A stretch of 21,090 bases of DNA from Dermatophilus congolensis (GTDB lineage Bacteria > Actinomycetota > Actinomycetes > Actinomycetales > Dermatophilaceae). Location of the stretch: contig JAUNUP010000021.1 in the NCBI GenBank assembly GCA_030538115.1, forward strand, positions 1-21,090, read 5' to 3'. This document shows positions 7,523-15,419 of this stretch, piece after piece. Position numbers and translations under genes: made by a program. Positions within the stretch are counted from its first letter, which is position 1. Each line of letters starts with the position of its first letter. Below the pieces are notes generated by a model. It was not told the DNA's origin, made no database searches, and worked only from the letters and a program-made list of their open reading frames with translations.

Positions 7523-8335
7523 ATGCGTCTCGCTCTCGATCTTCCCGTGCCGGTGACACAGACCGCGAAAGCTGCTGTCGCCGAGGTGAACCGCCTACGT
7601 GTGGGTGTCTACGTCGACGGTTTCGACCTCTACCGCGGAGGCCGTCACCAGCTCGGTAGCGCCCCCGGGTGGCGGTGGCTCGACATCCGTTCGCTCGCCG
7701 ACGACCTTGTCGCCGAGAGTGGTTGGTCGGGTGCGGCCGTCGCGAAGATCGTCTACTGCACTGCCCGCATCGACGAGAGAGTGAACCCGGCCGGGGCCGA
7801 CGAACAGGACGTCTACGTCCGGGCACTGCAGGAGTCCGGGAGTGTCGACCGCGTCGAGTGGGGCACGTACGTGACGAGTGTTGTGGCGCGTCCGTTGGCG
7901 GTGAGCGATCCGGTGACGCATGTTCCAAGGCTGGTGCGGCCTGCGCCTCCTGTCTCGGTGCGGGGGAGCGACGGGCGAGTCGTCTCCGAGGACGGGGTCT
8001 TCCTCGTCTCGACCCTCCACCAACGGGAGAAGGGGTGCGACGTCAACGTGGCCACGCACATGCTCCTCGACATGCTGCGCCGCCACGTGGACGCGGCCGT
8101 CGTGATCGGAACCGACTCCGCCCTGAAACTGCCGCTCAAGGCGCTTCGCGATCGGGGACCGACCGGAGTGGCCAACCCCTACGGAAGTCCCATCGGGGGC
8201 GGCGGCGCCGACGCCCGCGAACGCGTGCTCAGCCCGTCCGGCCGCCACTGGTCGCGCGGCCTGCGACCAAGTGACTTCACCGCGCACCAGTTGCCGGGGG
8301 TCGTCGGGCGGCTCATCAAGCCATCGGCCTGGTGA
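7523..8335 (+). CDS. NYN-domain (PIN-like nuclease fold) protein with altered motifs
   Basis: The 270-residue product has the layout of the actinobacterial NYN-domain proteins: VGVYVDGFDLYRGG (residues 27-40), KIVYCTARI (75-83), REKGCDVNVATHMLLDMLRRHVD (168-190) and AAVVIGTDSALKLPL (191-205). NYN domains are PIN-like, usually Mg-dependent ribonucleases built round clustered aspartates; here D32, D173, D183 and D198 are candidates. Two positions look unusual: the common DGFN is DGFD, and the common NDSD is TDSA, so one acidic residue is missing. Activity may be reduced or changed (inference). No RNA-binding partner domain is visible. It begins without a ribosome site 6 nt after a TACCGT box and ends before a strong terminator, so it is a single-gene unit. 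Confidence 0.82.
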   Translation: MRLALDLPVPVTQTAKAAVAEVNRLRVGVYVDGFDLYRGGRHQLGSAPGWRWLDIRSLADDLVAESGWSGAAVAKIVYCTARIDERVNPAGADEQDVYVRALQESGSVDRVEWGTYVTSVVARPLAVSDPVTHVPRLVRPAPPVSVRGSDGRVVSEDGVFLVSTLHQREKGCDVNVATHMLLDMLRRHVDAAVVIGTDSALKLPLKALRDRGPTGVANPYGSPIGGGGADARERVLSPSGRHWSRGLRPSDFTAHQLPGVVGRLIKPSAW

Positions 8336-8384
8336 GAACACGTGCGCAGGAGCCTGCGGAGCCATACGATGCGAGGCATATGCG

Positions 8385-8414
8385 CCCGGTCTCTTAGAGG
8401 CCGGGTTTCCTTTT
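8385..8414 (+). terminator. Intrinsic terminator after the NYN gene
   Basis: CCCGGTCTC (8385-8393) pairs with GAGGCCGGG (8397-8405), with one G-U pair and a TTA loop. The stem is followed by TTTCCTTTT, the most classical intrinsic terminator in the window. Confidence 0.9.
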
Positions 8415-8554
8415 GCCCTCGTATGTCCGGCGGCTGAAGCCTTGCTGTATCCACTTCGTAGACGCCGTGCCCCGGCTGGCGGACACTGGAACAACGACGG
8501 CGCGGCGACATCCTTCACTGGAGGGCGTGCACCCCTTCGACGGACGAATCCGCT

Positions 8555-8568
8555 TCGGTCGTGACCGA
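8555..8568. promoter_or_regulatory. Possible operator upstream of the ABC exporter genes
   Basis: TCGGTC-GT-GACCGA is a 6-bp-arm palindrome that ends 17 bp before the ATG of the ATPase gene. ACGAATC also occurs twice nearby (8544-8550, 8571-8577). Antibiotic-type ABC exporters are often repressed by TetR or similar proteins, but no regulator gene is adjacent, so the assignment is weak. Confidence 0.25.
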
Positions 8569-8585
8569 CTACGAATCGAGTTGTC

Positions 8586-9680
8586 ATGTCTTCGTCGTTT
8601 CCCTCTCCCTCGGAGCGTTCGTCGCACGGCATCGAGATCAACGCCCCCGGGCAGAGCGCCGAGCGGCAGGTCGTCTCCACGGCCCCGAAGGTCACCGGAT
8701 CGGTCGACAACGCCATAGAGATCGAGGGACTCGTCAAGCGGTTCGGTCGCACCACTGCGCTCGACGGGATGACGATGAGCGTCGCCACGGGCCAGGTACA
8801 CGGATTTCTCGGGCCGAACGGGGCGGGTAAGTCCACGACGATACGGTTGCTGCTCGGGCTGCTGCGCGCCGACTCCGGGCGCATGACCCTGCTCGGCGGC
8901 GACCCCTGGAGCGAGGCGGCTCGGCTGCACCGGCGCCTCGCCTACGTGCCCGGCGACGTGAGCCTGTGGCCCAACCTCACCGGAGGCGAGGCGATCGACC
9001 TCATCGGCCGCGCCCGCGGGGGTCTCAACCGGGCCCGCCGTGACGAGCTGATCGAGCGGTTCGACCTTGACCCACGCAAGAAGGGCCGCTCGTATTCCAA
9101 AGGCAACCGGCAGAAGGTCGCGCTCATCTCCGCGCTCGCGAGCGACGTCGAACTGCTGCTGCTCGACGAACCGACCTCCGGCCTCGACCCGCTCATGGAG
9201 AGGGTCTTCACGCAGTACATCCGCGACTACATCCGTGACGAACGCGCAGGTGGCCGCACGGTTCTGCTGAGCAGCCACATCCTGAGCGAGGTCGAGGCGC
9301 TCTGCGACCACGTGAGCATCATCCGCGACGGCCGGGTCGTGGAATCGGGCACCCTCGCCGACCTGCGTCACCTGCGTCGCACCCAGGTGACGGCCGAGTT
9401 GGCCGCGCCCGTACCGGCCGATGTCGTGGCGATGCACGGCGTGCACGACGCCGAGATCGACGGTCGGCGGCTTGTCTGCCAGGTCGACACCGACGCCCTC
9501 TCGCCCGTGCTCGAGCGTCTCGCGGGGCTCGGCGTGCGCTCCCTGGTCAGCACGCCACCGACGCTCGAGGAACTGTTCCTGCAGCACTACGACACGCAGC
9601 CCAACCAGCCCACGGAGCCCACGCAGCTCACCGGGGGCAACCGGAGTGGCGTGAGCCGCGATGGTGGCGAGCAGCGATGA
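8586..9680 (+). CDS. ABC transporter ATP-binding protein (ABC-2 exporter type)
   Basis: This 364-residue ATPase would energise the permease encoded by the next gene. The Walker A motif GPNGAGKST is at residues 76-84. The signature is the variant YSKGNRQKV instead of LSGGQ, common in drug-resistance and polyketide-export ATPases. Walker B is [13 protein letters not shown] with D194-E195, followed by the switch His in [17 protein letters not shown]-terminal extension after about residue 265 resembles the regulatory tail of exporter ATPases. The first 40 residues are Ser/Pro-rich and unusual, so the true start could lie further in; a good ribosome site is lacking at ATG 8586. The stop overlaps the permease start (ATGA, 9677-9680). 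The substrate is unknown. Confidence 0.9.
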   Translation: MSSSFPSPSERSSHGIEINAPGQSAERQVVSTAPKVTGSVDNAIEIEGLVKRFGRTTALDGMTMSVATGQVHGFLGPNGAGKSTTIRLLLGLLRADSGRMTLLGGDPWSEAARLHRRLAYVPGDVSLWPNLTGGEAIDLIGRARGGLNRARRDELIERFDLDPRKKGRSYSKGNRQKVALISALASDVELLLLDEPTSGLDPLMERVFTQYIRDYIRDERAGGRTVLLSSHILSEVEALCDHVSIIRDGRVVESGTLADLRHLRRTQVTAELAAPVPADVVAMHGVHDAEIDGRRLVCQVDTDALSPVLERLAGLGVRSLVSTPPTLEELFLQHYDTQPNQPTEPTQLTGGNRSGVSRDGGEQR

Positions 9681-11386
9681 CCACCGCCGCGGGGGCGACA
9701 CAGTCGAGATCGGGCAGGCATCGCGGTGAACGCCCTGGTGCCAGTGGGGATTATCACCGGGGGAGTCACCGTCAGGGAGGCAGCACGTACGCCGGCACGG
9801 CGCTGGCCGCACGCTTGGCGCTGCGCCGCAGCCGTTGGTTCTGGCTCGCGTGGATCGTCGCGCTCTGGGCGACGATTCAGGGCACGGCGGGTGCCTACTC
9901 CACGTTCGTGCCCAACCCCGAGCAGGGACAGATCCTCATCGAGAGCCTGTCGGCCAACGCCACGATGCGGGCGATGCTGGGCCCACCGTTCAACCTCTAC
10001 GACGCGGGCGGGTTCGCGATGTGGCGGGTTGGCACCTTCACGGCGGCAGCGGCCGCGATGATGGCCGCCCTCGGGGTCATCCGCGCCACGCGGGCCGAGG
10101 AGGAGGCGGGCCGGGTCGAGTTGCTCCGATCCGGGGCGGTCAGTCGCCTCGCGCCGCTGACCGGAGCCCTTTTCGTCGCCTTCGGCGGATGCACCGTGCT
10201 AGGTGCCCTCATCGCCGCAGGGCTGTCAGCTGCCGCTCCGCCCGCGGCCGGCGCCGTGGCCACCGGCGTCGGCATCGCCCTCACCGGCGCGATGTGGGCG
10301 GGCGTCGGTGCGGTGACCGCCCAGGTGACGGAGTCGGCGCGCGCCGCCCGCGGTTGGGCACTCGGCATCCTCGGCGGCGCGTACCTGGTGCGTGCCGTGG
10401 CCGACGGCGTGACGCCCGACAACCCGCTCGCGCGACTGCAGTGGGCATCGCCCGTCGAATGGGCCGCGCTCGCCCGGCCGTATGCGGACGAACGCTGGTG
10501 GGTGCTGGCCTTGCCCGCCGCGACGACCGTGCTGCTCGTCGCACTGGCATACCGGTTGGAGGCGCGCCGCGACCACGGCGGAGGGTTGCGACCCGCAGCG
10601 CTCGGTCCGGCGCGAGCCGCCGACTCGCTCTCCACCGCTGGCGCTCTCGCGTGGAGGCTGGCGCGCGGCTCCGTCATCGGCTGGACCGTGGGATTGACGG
10701 TGTTCGGCCTCGTCATCGGTTCGCTCTCCGGCGGTCTCGACGACATGCTCGAGCAGAGCCCGCAGGTCGCCGAGATCTTCCGGCGCATGGGCGGCGACGC
10801 CACAACCCTCACCGACACCTTCTACGTCGCGCTGCTCGGCATCATGGTCGTGGTGATCGCGATGTTCGCCGTGCAGCTCACGCTGCGGCTGCGGCACGAG
10901 GAAGAGGGCGGGCGCACCGAGTTGATGCTCTCGACCTCGACCTCACGCTCTGAATACCTCTGGTCGCACGTGAGCCTCGCGTTGGCGGTGCCGACGGTGC
11001 TGTTGGTGCTCACCTCCGTCGGAATGGCGGCGACGCAGGCGGTCACCGAGGGGTCGTCCGACGCGGTGAAGGCGGTGGTGGCCGGCGCGGTGGCGCTGGT
11101 GCCCGGCGTGTGGCTGGTGGTGGGGCTGACCGTCGCCGTGCTCGGCTGGATGCCGCGTCTCACCGTGATCCCGTGGGCGGTGCTCGGCTGGTCACTCGTC
11201 ATGAGCTGGGTCGGCGCACTGCTCAACCTGCCCGACTGGGTCATCAAGGCCACCCCGTTCGAGCAACTCCCCAAGGTGCCGGTGGAGACGATGAACTGGA
11301 CCCCGTGGGTGATCGAGGTCGTGTTGGCGATCGTGCTGATCGCAGTGGGGATCATCGGCTTCCGACGCCGCGACATTACGCCCTGA
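9677..11386 (+). CDS. ABC-2 exporter permease (polyketide/tetronasin-type)
   Basis: This 569-residue membrane protein is coupled to the ATPase gene by a 4-nt overlap. After a polar stretch of about 40 residues it contains about twelve hydrophobic segments in two similar halves. Each half has an amphipathic stretch rich in charged residues ([22 protein letters not shown] near residues 135-156, [22 protein letters not shown] later), a duplicated pattern typical of permeases annotated as exporters of polyketide antibiotics (TnrB3-like). Together the pair probably exports a hydrophobic compound or confers resistance; the substrate cannot be read from sequence. No terminator is obvious in the 120 bp before the next gene, which has its own promoter. 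Confidence 0.86.
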   Translation: MTTAAGATQSRSGRHRGERPGASGDYHRGSHRQGGSTYAGTALAARLALRRSRWFWLAWIVALWATIQGTAGAYSTFVPNPEQGQILIESLSANATMRAMLGPPFNLYDAGGFAMWRVGTFTAAAAAMMAALGVIRATRAEEEAGRVELLRSGAVSRLAPLTGALFVAFGGCTVLGALIAAGLSAAAPPAAGAVATGVGIALTGAMWAGVGAVTAQVTESARAARGWALGILGGAYLVRAVADGVTPDNPLARLQWASPVEWAALARPYADERWWVLALPAATTVLLVALAYRLEARRDHGGGLRPAALGPARAADSLSTAGALAWRLARGSVIGWTVGLTVFGLVIGSLSGGLDDMLEQSPQVAEIFRRMGGDATTLTDTFYVALLGIMVVVIAMFAVQLTLRLRHEEEGGRTELMLSTSTSRSEYLWSHVSLALAVPTVLLVLTSVGMAATQAVTEGSSDAVKAVVAGAVALVPGVWLVVGLTVAVLGWMPRLTVIPWAVLGWSLVMSWVGALLNLPDWVIKATPFEQLPKVPVETMNWTPWVIEVVLAIVLIAVGIIGFRRRDITP

Positions 11387-11493
11387 GCGTGTAGACACAG
11401 GACGGCAGGCATCCACCTCTCGGTTGATTCTGTCGCCTCGTTGGAGTCACGACACCGTGTGCCGGTGACCTGCCCCGGTGTTGTGCGAACAGC

Positions 11494-11499
11494 TACCGT
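11494..11499 (+). promoter_or_regulatory. -10 box for the leaderless amidotransferase gene
   Basis: TACCGT lies 7 nt before the ATG at 11507, with no Shine-Dalgarno between them, consistent with a leaderless transcript. Confidence 0.5.
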
Positions 11500-11506
11500 G
11501 ATCTGC

Positions 11507-12319
11507 ATGACTGCACCCGTGTTCGTGATCCAGCACGAGGACGCCGCGCCCCCCGGCCTGCTCGGTGACATCGCCCACGAGATGGGTGTGCGCCTACATG
11601 TGTGGGAACCCGATCGCGGCGACCGCGGGGCGAGCCCGGACGGACGCGAACACCGGCTTCCAGGCAACCTTGACGGGTACTCGGGCCTCGTCGTCCTCGG
11701 AGGGCGCATGGGTGCCTACGACGATGACGAGTTTCCGTGGTTGACCGATACGAAGAACCTCCTCGTCGAGGGCGTGACGAGCGGACTGCCTACGCTGGCG
11801 ATCTGCCTCGGGCACCAACTCGCCACGGTGGCTCTCGAGGGTGAGGTCGAGCCGAACCCGCACGGTCCCACACGAGGGATTTTTCCCGTGGGGCTGACCG
11901 ACGCCGGTCGCAAGGATCTGCTGCTCGGGCACCTGCCCGGCGGTGCCCGCGTGGAGGCGGCGGCTCGCGAATCGAGGTCCGAGATCCGTCACGCGGAGAC
12001 CGCCGAGGCGATGCACTGGAACGCCGACGTCGTCACCGAGCCCCCTCCCGGCGCGGAGTTGCTCGCCGTCGACCAGCGCGGCTACCCGCAGGCTCTCCGT
12101 TTCGGGGAGCGGGCCTGGGGCGTGCAATGTCACCCCGAGCTCCCCACGGGCATCGTCGGCTGGTGGCGCGACCTCACCGACGCTTCCACCCAGCCAGGCG
12201 GCGCCGACGCGCTCGAACGCGCGGTGGTCGAGGTCGAGGAGGCGTTACCTCGCCTCCAGGCCCAGTGGCGGCCCGTTCTGGCAGCGTTTCTGCAGCTCAC
12301 AGTGGAGGCGCAGCGATGA
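11507..12319 (+). CDS. Class I glutamine amidotransferase-like protein
   Basis: The 270-residue protein is a stand-alone GATase1 domain of the kind often annotated as GMP synthase-like. The nucleophile is C100 in AICLGHQLA, and the other triad members are H209 and E211 in GVQCHPELP. GLVVLGGRMGAYDDDEFPWL near residues 61-80 is the usual oxyanion-side motif. It lacks a synthetase domain, so it either supplies ammonia to a separate enzyme or acts on a gamma-glutamyl substrate; the partner is not visible here. ATG at 11507 was chosen over the open frame from 11441 because MTAPVFVIQHED is the normal family start and a TACCGT box sits 7 nt upstream. It overlaps the 90-residue ORF downstream by 4 nt (ATGA). 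Confidence 0.88.
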   Translation: MTAPVFVIQHEDAAPPGLLGDIAHEMGVRLHVWEPDRGDRGASPDGREHRLPGNLDGYSGLVVLGGRMGAYDDDEFPWLTDTKNLLVEGVTSGLPTLAICLGHQLATVALEGEVEPNPHGPTRGIFPVGLTDAGRKDLLLGHLPGGARVEAAARESRSEIRHAETAEAMHWNADVVTEPPPGAELLAVDQRGYPQALRFGERAWGVQCHPELPTGIVGWWRDLTDASTQPGGADALERAVVEVEEALPRLQAQWRPVLAAFLQLTVEAQR

Positions 12320-12588
12320 GGTCGACAAAGATGCCGAAGACCCGCACATTCCGACTTGCGTTCGGGTTCGAGATCGACGCGGGGGCCGGCTGGCGCCGAG
12401 CCCACTCCCACCGGTTCACCGTCGGGCAGCCGACGACGCAACTCGTCCGCCTGGCCCCGGAACAGCCGCGCGGCCCCTACGCGCACCTGCGCACGGCGGG
12501 CCGCTTCGCCCTGGAGGGCCTCTTCAAGCGCGATCCGAAGCCCCCGAAGCAGCAGAAGCAGCACAGTCGCCGGGCTCTCACCCGCTGA
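12316..12588 (+). CDS. Small basic protein of unknown function, coupled to the amidotransferase
   Basis: This ORF encodes 90 residues with ATG at 12316, overlapping the amidotransferase stop by 4 nt, and GGAGG at 12304-12308 spaced 7 nt away. The coupling and ribosome site support it as a real gene. The N-terminal half (RTFRLAFGFEIDAGAGWRRAHSH) looks like a small beta-rich fold. The C-terminal half has a short FALEGLFKRDPKPP motif and a Lys/Gln/Arg-rich tail (KQQKQHSRRALTR), which suggests nucleic-acid contact or disorder. It has no signal peptide, membrane segment or Cys. I do not recognise a family. It is followed 17 nt later by a very stable hairpin. Confidence 0.65.
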   Translation: MRSTKMPKTRTFRLAFGFEIDAGAGWRRAHSHRFTVGQPTTQLVRLAPEQPRGPYAHLRTAGRFALEGLFKRDPKPPKQQKQHSRRALTR

Positions 12589-12604
12589 GACCCTCTGCGT
12601 CGTC

Positions 12605-12664
12605 GTACCGATGCTGGTGTCAACAGACACGCCGTAGCGCGTGTGTTGACACCAGCATCGGTAC
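12605..12664 (+). terminator. Long hairpin closing the amidotransferase operon
   Basis: Positions 12605-12625 and 12644-12664 form a perfect 21-bp stem. It continues after a 2-nt bulge with 5 more pairs (12628-12632 with 12639-12643) and a 6-nt loop. The position right after the operon suggests a terminator, though no T-tract follows and the arm length is unusual. It could also be a mobile palindromic repeat. Confidence 0.7.
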
Positions 12665-12712
12665 CGAGACTCGGCGCGCGCTCCCGCGTGGCTGAATCCC
12701 TCACGGAACGAA

Positions 12713-12740
12713 CGTTCACATTCACCCCAGCATGTGAACG
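12713..12740. promoter_or_regulatory. Possible operator upstream of the Nramp-like gene
   Basis: CGTTCACAT (12713-12721) and ATGTGAACG (12732-12740) are perfect inverted 9-mers separated by 10 bp. They cover about -67 to -40 relative to the inferred transcript start at 12780, a suitable place for a regulator. The sequence does not resemble the DtxR/MntR boxes I know, so the regulator cannot be named. Confidence 0.45.
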
Positions 12741-12767
12741 CCTCCGCCCTGGGCATGGGTGCGGGTT

Positions 12768-12773
12768 TATCGT
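12768..12773 (+). promoter_or_regulatory. -10 box for the leaderless Nramp-like gene
   Basis: TATCGT is followed by 6 nt and the GTG start at 12780. No Shine-Dalgarno is present. Confidence 0.6.
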
Positions 12774-12779
12774 GCCCCC

Positions 12780-14063
12780 GTGAGTAGCACCGCCGCCGTG
12801 AGCGAGGAACAACAGCCGACGTCGCCGTCACGCATGCGTGAACGGATTGCAGCCCTCGGGCCCGGAATCCTGGTCGCCTCCGCCGCGATCGGTGGTTCCC
12901 ACCTGGTCTCCTCGACCCAGGCGGGCGCGATCTTCCAGTGGCAGCTCGTGTGGCTGGTGGTGGCCGCGAACATCCTCAAGTACCCGTTCTTCCGGTTCGG
13001 GCCTCAGTTCACGGTCGAGAGCGGCATGAACCTCGTGGAGGGGTATGCCGCCAAGGGCCGTGCCTACGTGTGGGTCTTCTTCGTGTTCTGTGCTGTGTCG
13101 GCCGTCATCTCCACTGCGGGTGTGGCCGTTCTGTGCTCGGCGATCCTGTTGTACGCCTTCCCGTCGTCGTGGGGCCTGACGATGCCGGTGACGTCGATCG
13201 CCGTCATGGCTGTCACGCTGCTCATGCTGCTGGGCGGTCATTACCGACTGCTCGACCGGGTCAGCAAGTTCATCGTCGCTACCCTCGCCGTGGCCACTGT
13301 GTTCGCGGTCTTCATGGCTGCGGCCAACGGCAGCCAAGCCGGAGCCGAGGCCGTGGCACCCAACCCGTGGACCTGGGCGAACTTCGCTTTCATCATCGCG
13401 CTCATGGGCTGGATGCCGGCTCCTGTCGAGGTGTCGGCCCTCAACTCCATGTGGGTCGTCGCCAAACAGCGCCAGCACCGCAGCAAAGCGAAAGACGTGA
13501 TCTTCGACTTCAACGTCGGCTACGTCACCTCGGCCGTACTCGCGGTCTTCTTCGTGGCGCTGGGTGCTCTCGTGCAGTTCGGGACCGGGGTGAAGGTCGA
13601 GACCGCCGGCGGCGCGTACATCCCGCAGCTCATCTCCATGTACGGCACGGCGATCGGCCAGTGGGCCGTCCCGATCGTCACCCTCATCGCGTTCTTCTGC
13701 ATGTTCGGGACTACGATCACCGTCGTCGACGGCTACGCCCGAGCCTCAGGCGAGGCGCTGCGCCTCGTGCGTCGCGACACGCAGCCACTCACTCGCCGTG
13801 CCACCAACGCCTGGATCATCGGCATCGCCCTCGTCGGCCTCGCAATCGTCCTGTGGATGAGCGACCAGATGGGCGGCATGCTGCGCTTCGCCATGATCTC
13901 GGCGTTCATCATGGCCCCGGTGTTCGCGTGGCTGAACTACTCGCTCGTGCGCGACCGCCACGACCTCTCCCCTGTACTGCGCTACCTCTCGTACGCGGGT
14001 CTGGTCTTCCTCGGTGGCTTCACGCTGATCTTCCTCGCCAACCTCGTGGGCCTGGTCGGCTGA
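12780..14063 (+). CDS. Nramp-family-related transporter lacking the DPGN metal motif
   Basis: This 427-residue protein has about eleven membrane segments and the Nramp scaffold (GPGILVASAAIGGSHLVSST in TM1, residues 27-46). In Mn/Fe transporters of this family TM1 carries DPGN; here the aligned residues are GGSH (38-41). TM6, normally containing MPHN, reads GWMPAPVEVSALNS. Both helices that coordinate the metal are therefore changed, and classical Mn(II)/Fe(II) transport is unlikely. Nramp-related proteins with altered sites include magnesium carriers, but the substrate here is unknown. GTG at 12780 was preferred over the ATG at 12759 because of the TATCGT box 6 nt upstream; the first 25 residues are polar. 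The gene is convergent with the 2-epimerase, 53 bp apart. Confidence 0.85.
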   Translation: MSSTAAVSEEQQPTSPSRMRERIAALGPGILVASAAIGGSHLVSSTQAGAIFQWQLVWLVVAANILKYPFFRFGPQFTVESGMNLVEGYAAKGRAYVWVFFVFCAVSAVISTAGVAVLCSAILLYAFPSSWGLTMPVTSIAVMAVTLLMLLGGHYRLLDRVSKFIVATLAVATVFAVFMAAANGSQAGAEAVAPNPWTWANFAFIIALMGWMPAPVEVSALNSMWVVAKQRQHRSKAKDVIFDFNVGYVTSAVLAVFFVALGALVQFGTGVKVETAGGAYIPQLISMYGTAIGQWAVPIVTLIAFFCMFGTTITVVDGYARASGEALRLVRRDTQPLTRRATNAWIIGIALVGLAIVLWMSDQMGGMLRFAMISAFIMAPVFAWLNYSLVRDRHDLSPVLRYLSYAGLVFLGGFTLIFLANLVGLVG

Positions 14064-14116
14064 CCCCGCGACGACGGCTGTCGCTGCCCCGGCGCAGAAC
14101 ACACCTGGCGCGCGGG

Positions 14117-15196
14117 TCAGCGCATGCGGGCGCGCAGGGTTTCCGTCACCTGCTCGGCAGCGCGGCCGTCGCCGTAGGGAGTGCCCTTGTCGCCCGTGGG
14201 GACCGGTCGGACCGCCACGTCGCGCAGTTGCGTCAGGCCGTTGTCGAGGATGTTCCAGCCGTTCTCGAGCGTCTCCACCCATTCGGTCTCCGGGCGGATG
14301 GTCGTGCACGGGGTGTCGAGCAGGAACGCCTCCTTCTGCAGGCCACCGGAGTCGGTGAGGACACCGACCGAGCCGAGAACCGCGCGCACCATCTGCGGGT
14401 ACGCCAGGGGAGAGGCGCCGTGGAGGTTGCCGCCGACGAGCGAAATGCCGTGTTCGGCGGCCTTCGCGACGAGGCGGGGGTGTGCGAGCAGCAGCACCTG
14501 GGTGGGCAGGTCGCGCATGGCCGCGACGATCTCGCCGAGACGCTCGGGCGTGTCGGTGTTGTCGGGCCGGTGGATCGTGGCGAGCAGATACGGAGCAGTT
14601 GGGTCGAAGGCGGCGTCGACATCGGCCGGCAGCTCGAGCGGCGCGTCGGCCAGCCCGTCGCGGACGGTGAGGCAGACATCCGTCATCACGTCGCCGACGA
14701 GCACCGAACGCTCCGAAAGTCCCTCGGTCGCAAGGTGATCCATCGCTACCTGGGTGGGGGCGAGCAGCAGGTCGGAGGCGTGGTCGGTGAGTACCCGGTT
14801 GTGCTCCTCCGGCATGCGGCGGTTGAACGAGCGCAGCCCAGCCTCCAGATGGGCGACCGGCAGGTGGTGCTTCACGGCCGCGAGGGCGGCGGCGATGGTG
14901 GAGTTCGTGTCGCCGTAAACGAGAGTCCAGTCGGGGCGGTGCTCCAGCAACACCGGCTCGAGCCCCGCGAGCATGGCCCCGGTCTGGGCGCCGTGGTTGC
15001 CGGAGCCGACTCCGAGGTGCACGTCGGGGGCCGGGATGCGCAGGTCGTCGAAGAAGACATCCGACATCACGGCGTCGTAATGCTGCCCTGTGTGAACGAT
15101 CACATGTTCGACGTCGCCGGCCGTGTCGAAGGCCCTGCACATGGGCGCGAGCTTGACGAACTGCGGCCTTGCGCCAACAACACTCAGGACCTTCAC
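14117..15196 (-). CDS. wecB: UDP-N-acetylglucosamine 2-epimerase family enzyme (WecB/WbpI-like)
   Basis: The 359-residue protein is a non-hydrolysing UDP-GlcNAc 2-epimerase homologue, inverting C2 to give a ManNAc-configured sugar. Hallmarks are GARPQFVKLAP near the start, HTGQHYDAVMSDVFF, VYGDTNST, HLEAGLRSFNRRMPEEHNR, ATIHRPDNTDTPERL, LTDSGGLQKEAFLLDTPCTTIRPETEWVET and the tail GDKGTPYGDGRAAEQV. All conserved family positions I can check are present. It could act on UDP-GlcNAc (WecB) or on UDP-GlcNAc3NAcA (WbpI); the neighbouring aminotransferase and oxidoreductase favour the latter. The GTG start at 15196 is set by VKVLSVVGARPQF and a GAAAGGG stretch about 8 nt upstream. It is divergent from the aminotransferase across 223 bp. 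Confidence 0.92.
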   Translation of the reverse strand: MKVLSVVGARPQFVKLAPMCRAFDTAGDVEHVIVHTGQHYDAVMSDVFFDDLRIPAPDVHLGVGSGNHGAQTGAMLAGLEPVLLEHRPDWTLVYGDTNSTIAAALAAVKHHLPVAHLEAGLRSFNRRMPEEHNRVLTDHASDLLLAPTQVAMDHLATEGLSERSVLVGDVMTDVCLTVRDGLADAPLELPADVDAAFDPTAPYLLATIHRPDNTDTPERLGEIVAAMRDLPTQVLLLAHPRLVAKAAEHGISLVGGNLHGASPLAYPQMVRAVLGSVGVLTDSGGLQKEAFLLDTPCTTIRPETEWVETLENGWNILDNGLTQLRDVAVRPVPTGDKGTPYGDGRAAEQVTETLRARMR

Positions 15197-15277
15197 GGTT
15201 GGTGCCCTTTCTCGAAACTGCTGCGCGGTACCCTGACTGAGGTTGAAACACGACCGGTCGCGCACTGCCTGACACAT

Positions 15278-15310
15278 CGCTCGCCCGAGCGCAGTTGCGA
15301 AACACGCAAC
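15278..15310. promoter_or_regulatory. Two adjacent palindromes between the divergent sugar genes
   Basis: CGCTCG-CC-CGAGCG (15278-15291) and GTTGCG-AAACA-CGCAAC (15294-15310) stand side by side in the 223-bp region shared by the 2-epimerase and aminotransferase promoters. They are candidates for a shared operator. No core promoter boxes could be assigned with confidence. Confidence 0.35.
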
Positions 15311-15419
15311 GCGCGTTTGGGCGACCACAGGCATTGTGTCGCACGCCAGCCGCCGAACACGGCACTGCGTGTCGGGGGGACGGGCGTCGCCGGCAATCCG
15401 CACCAGATAGGGGCAGTCA

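Noticed and set aside
13746..15365. Minus-strand frame of 539 codons over the Nramp-like and 2-epimerase genes
   Set aside because: It runs out of frame through the well-conserved 2-epimerase and has an Arg/Pro/His-rich product with no domain.
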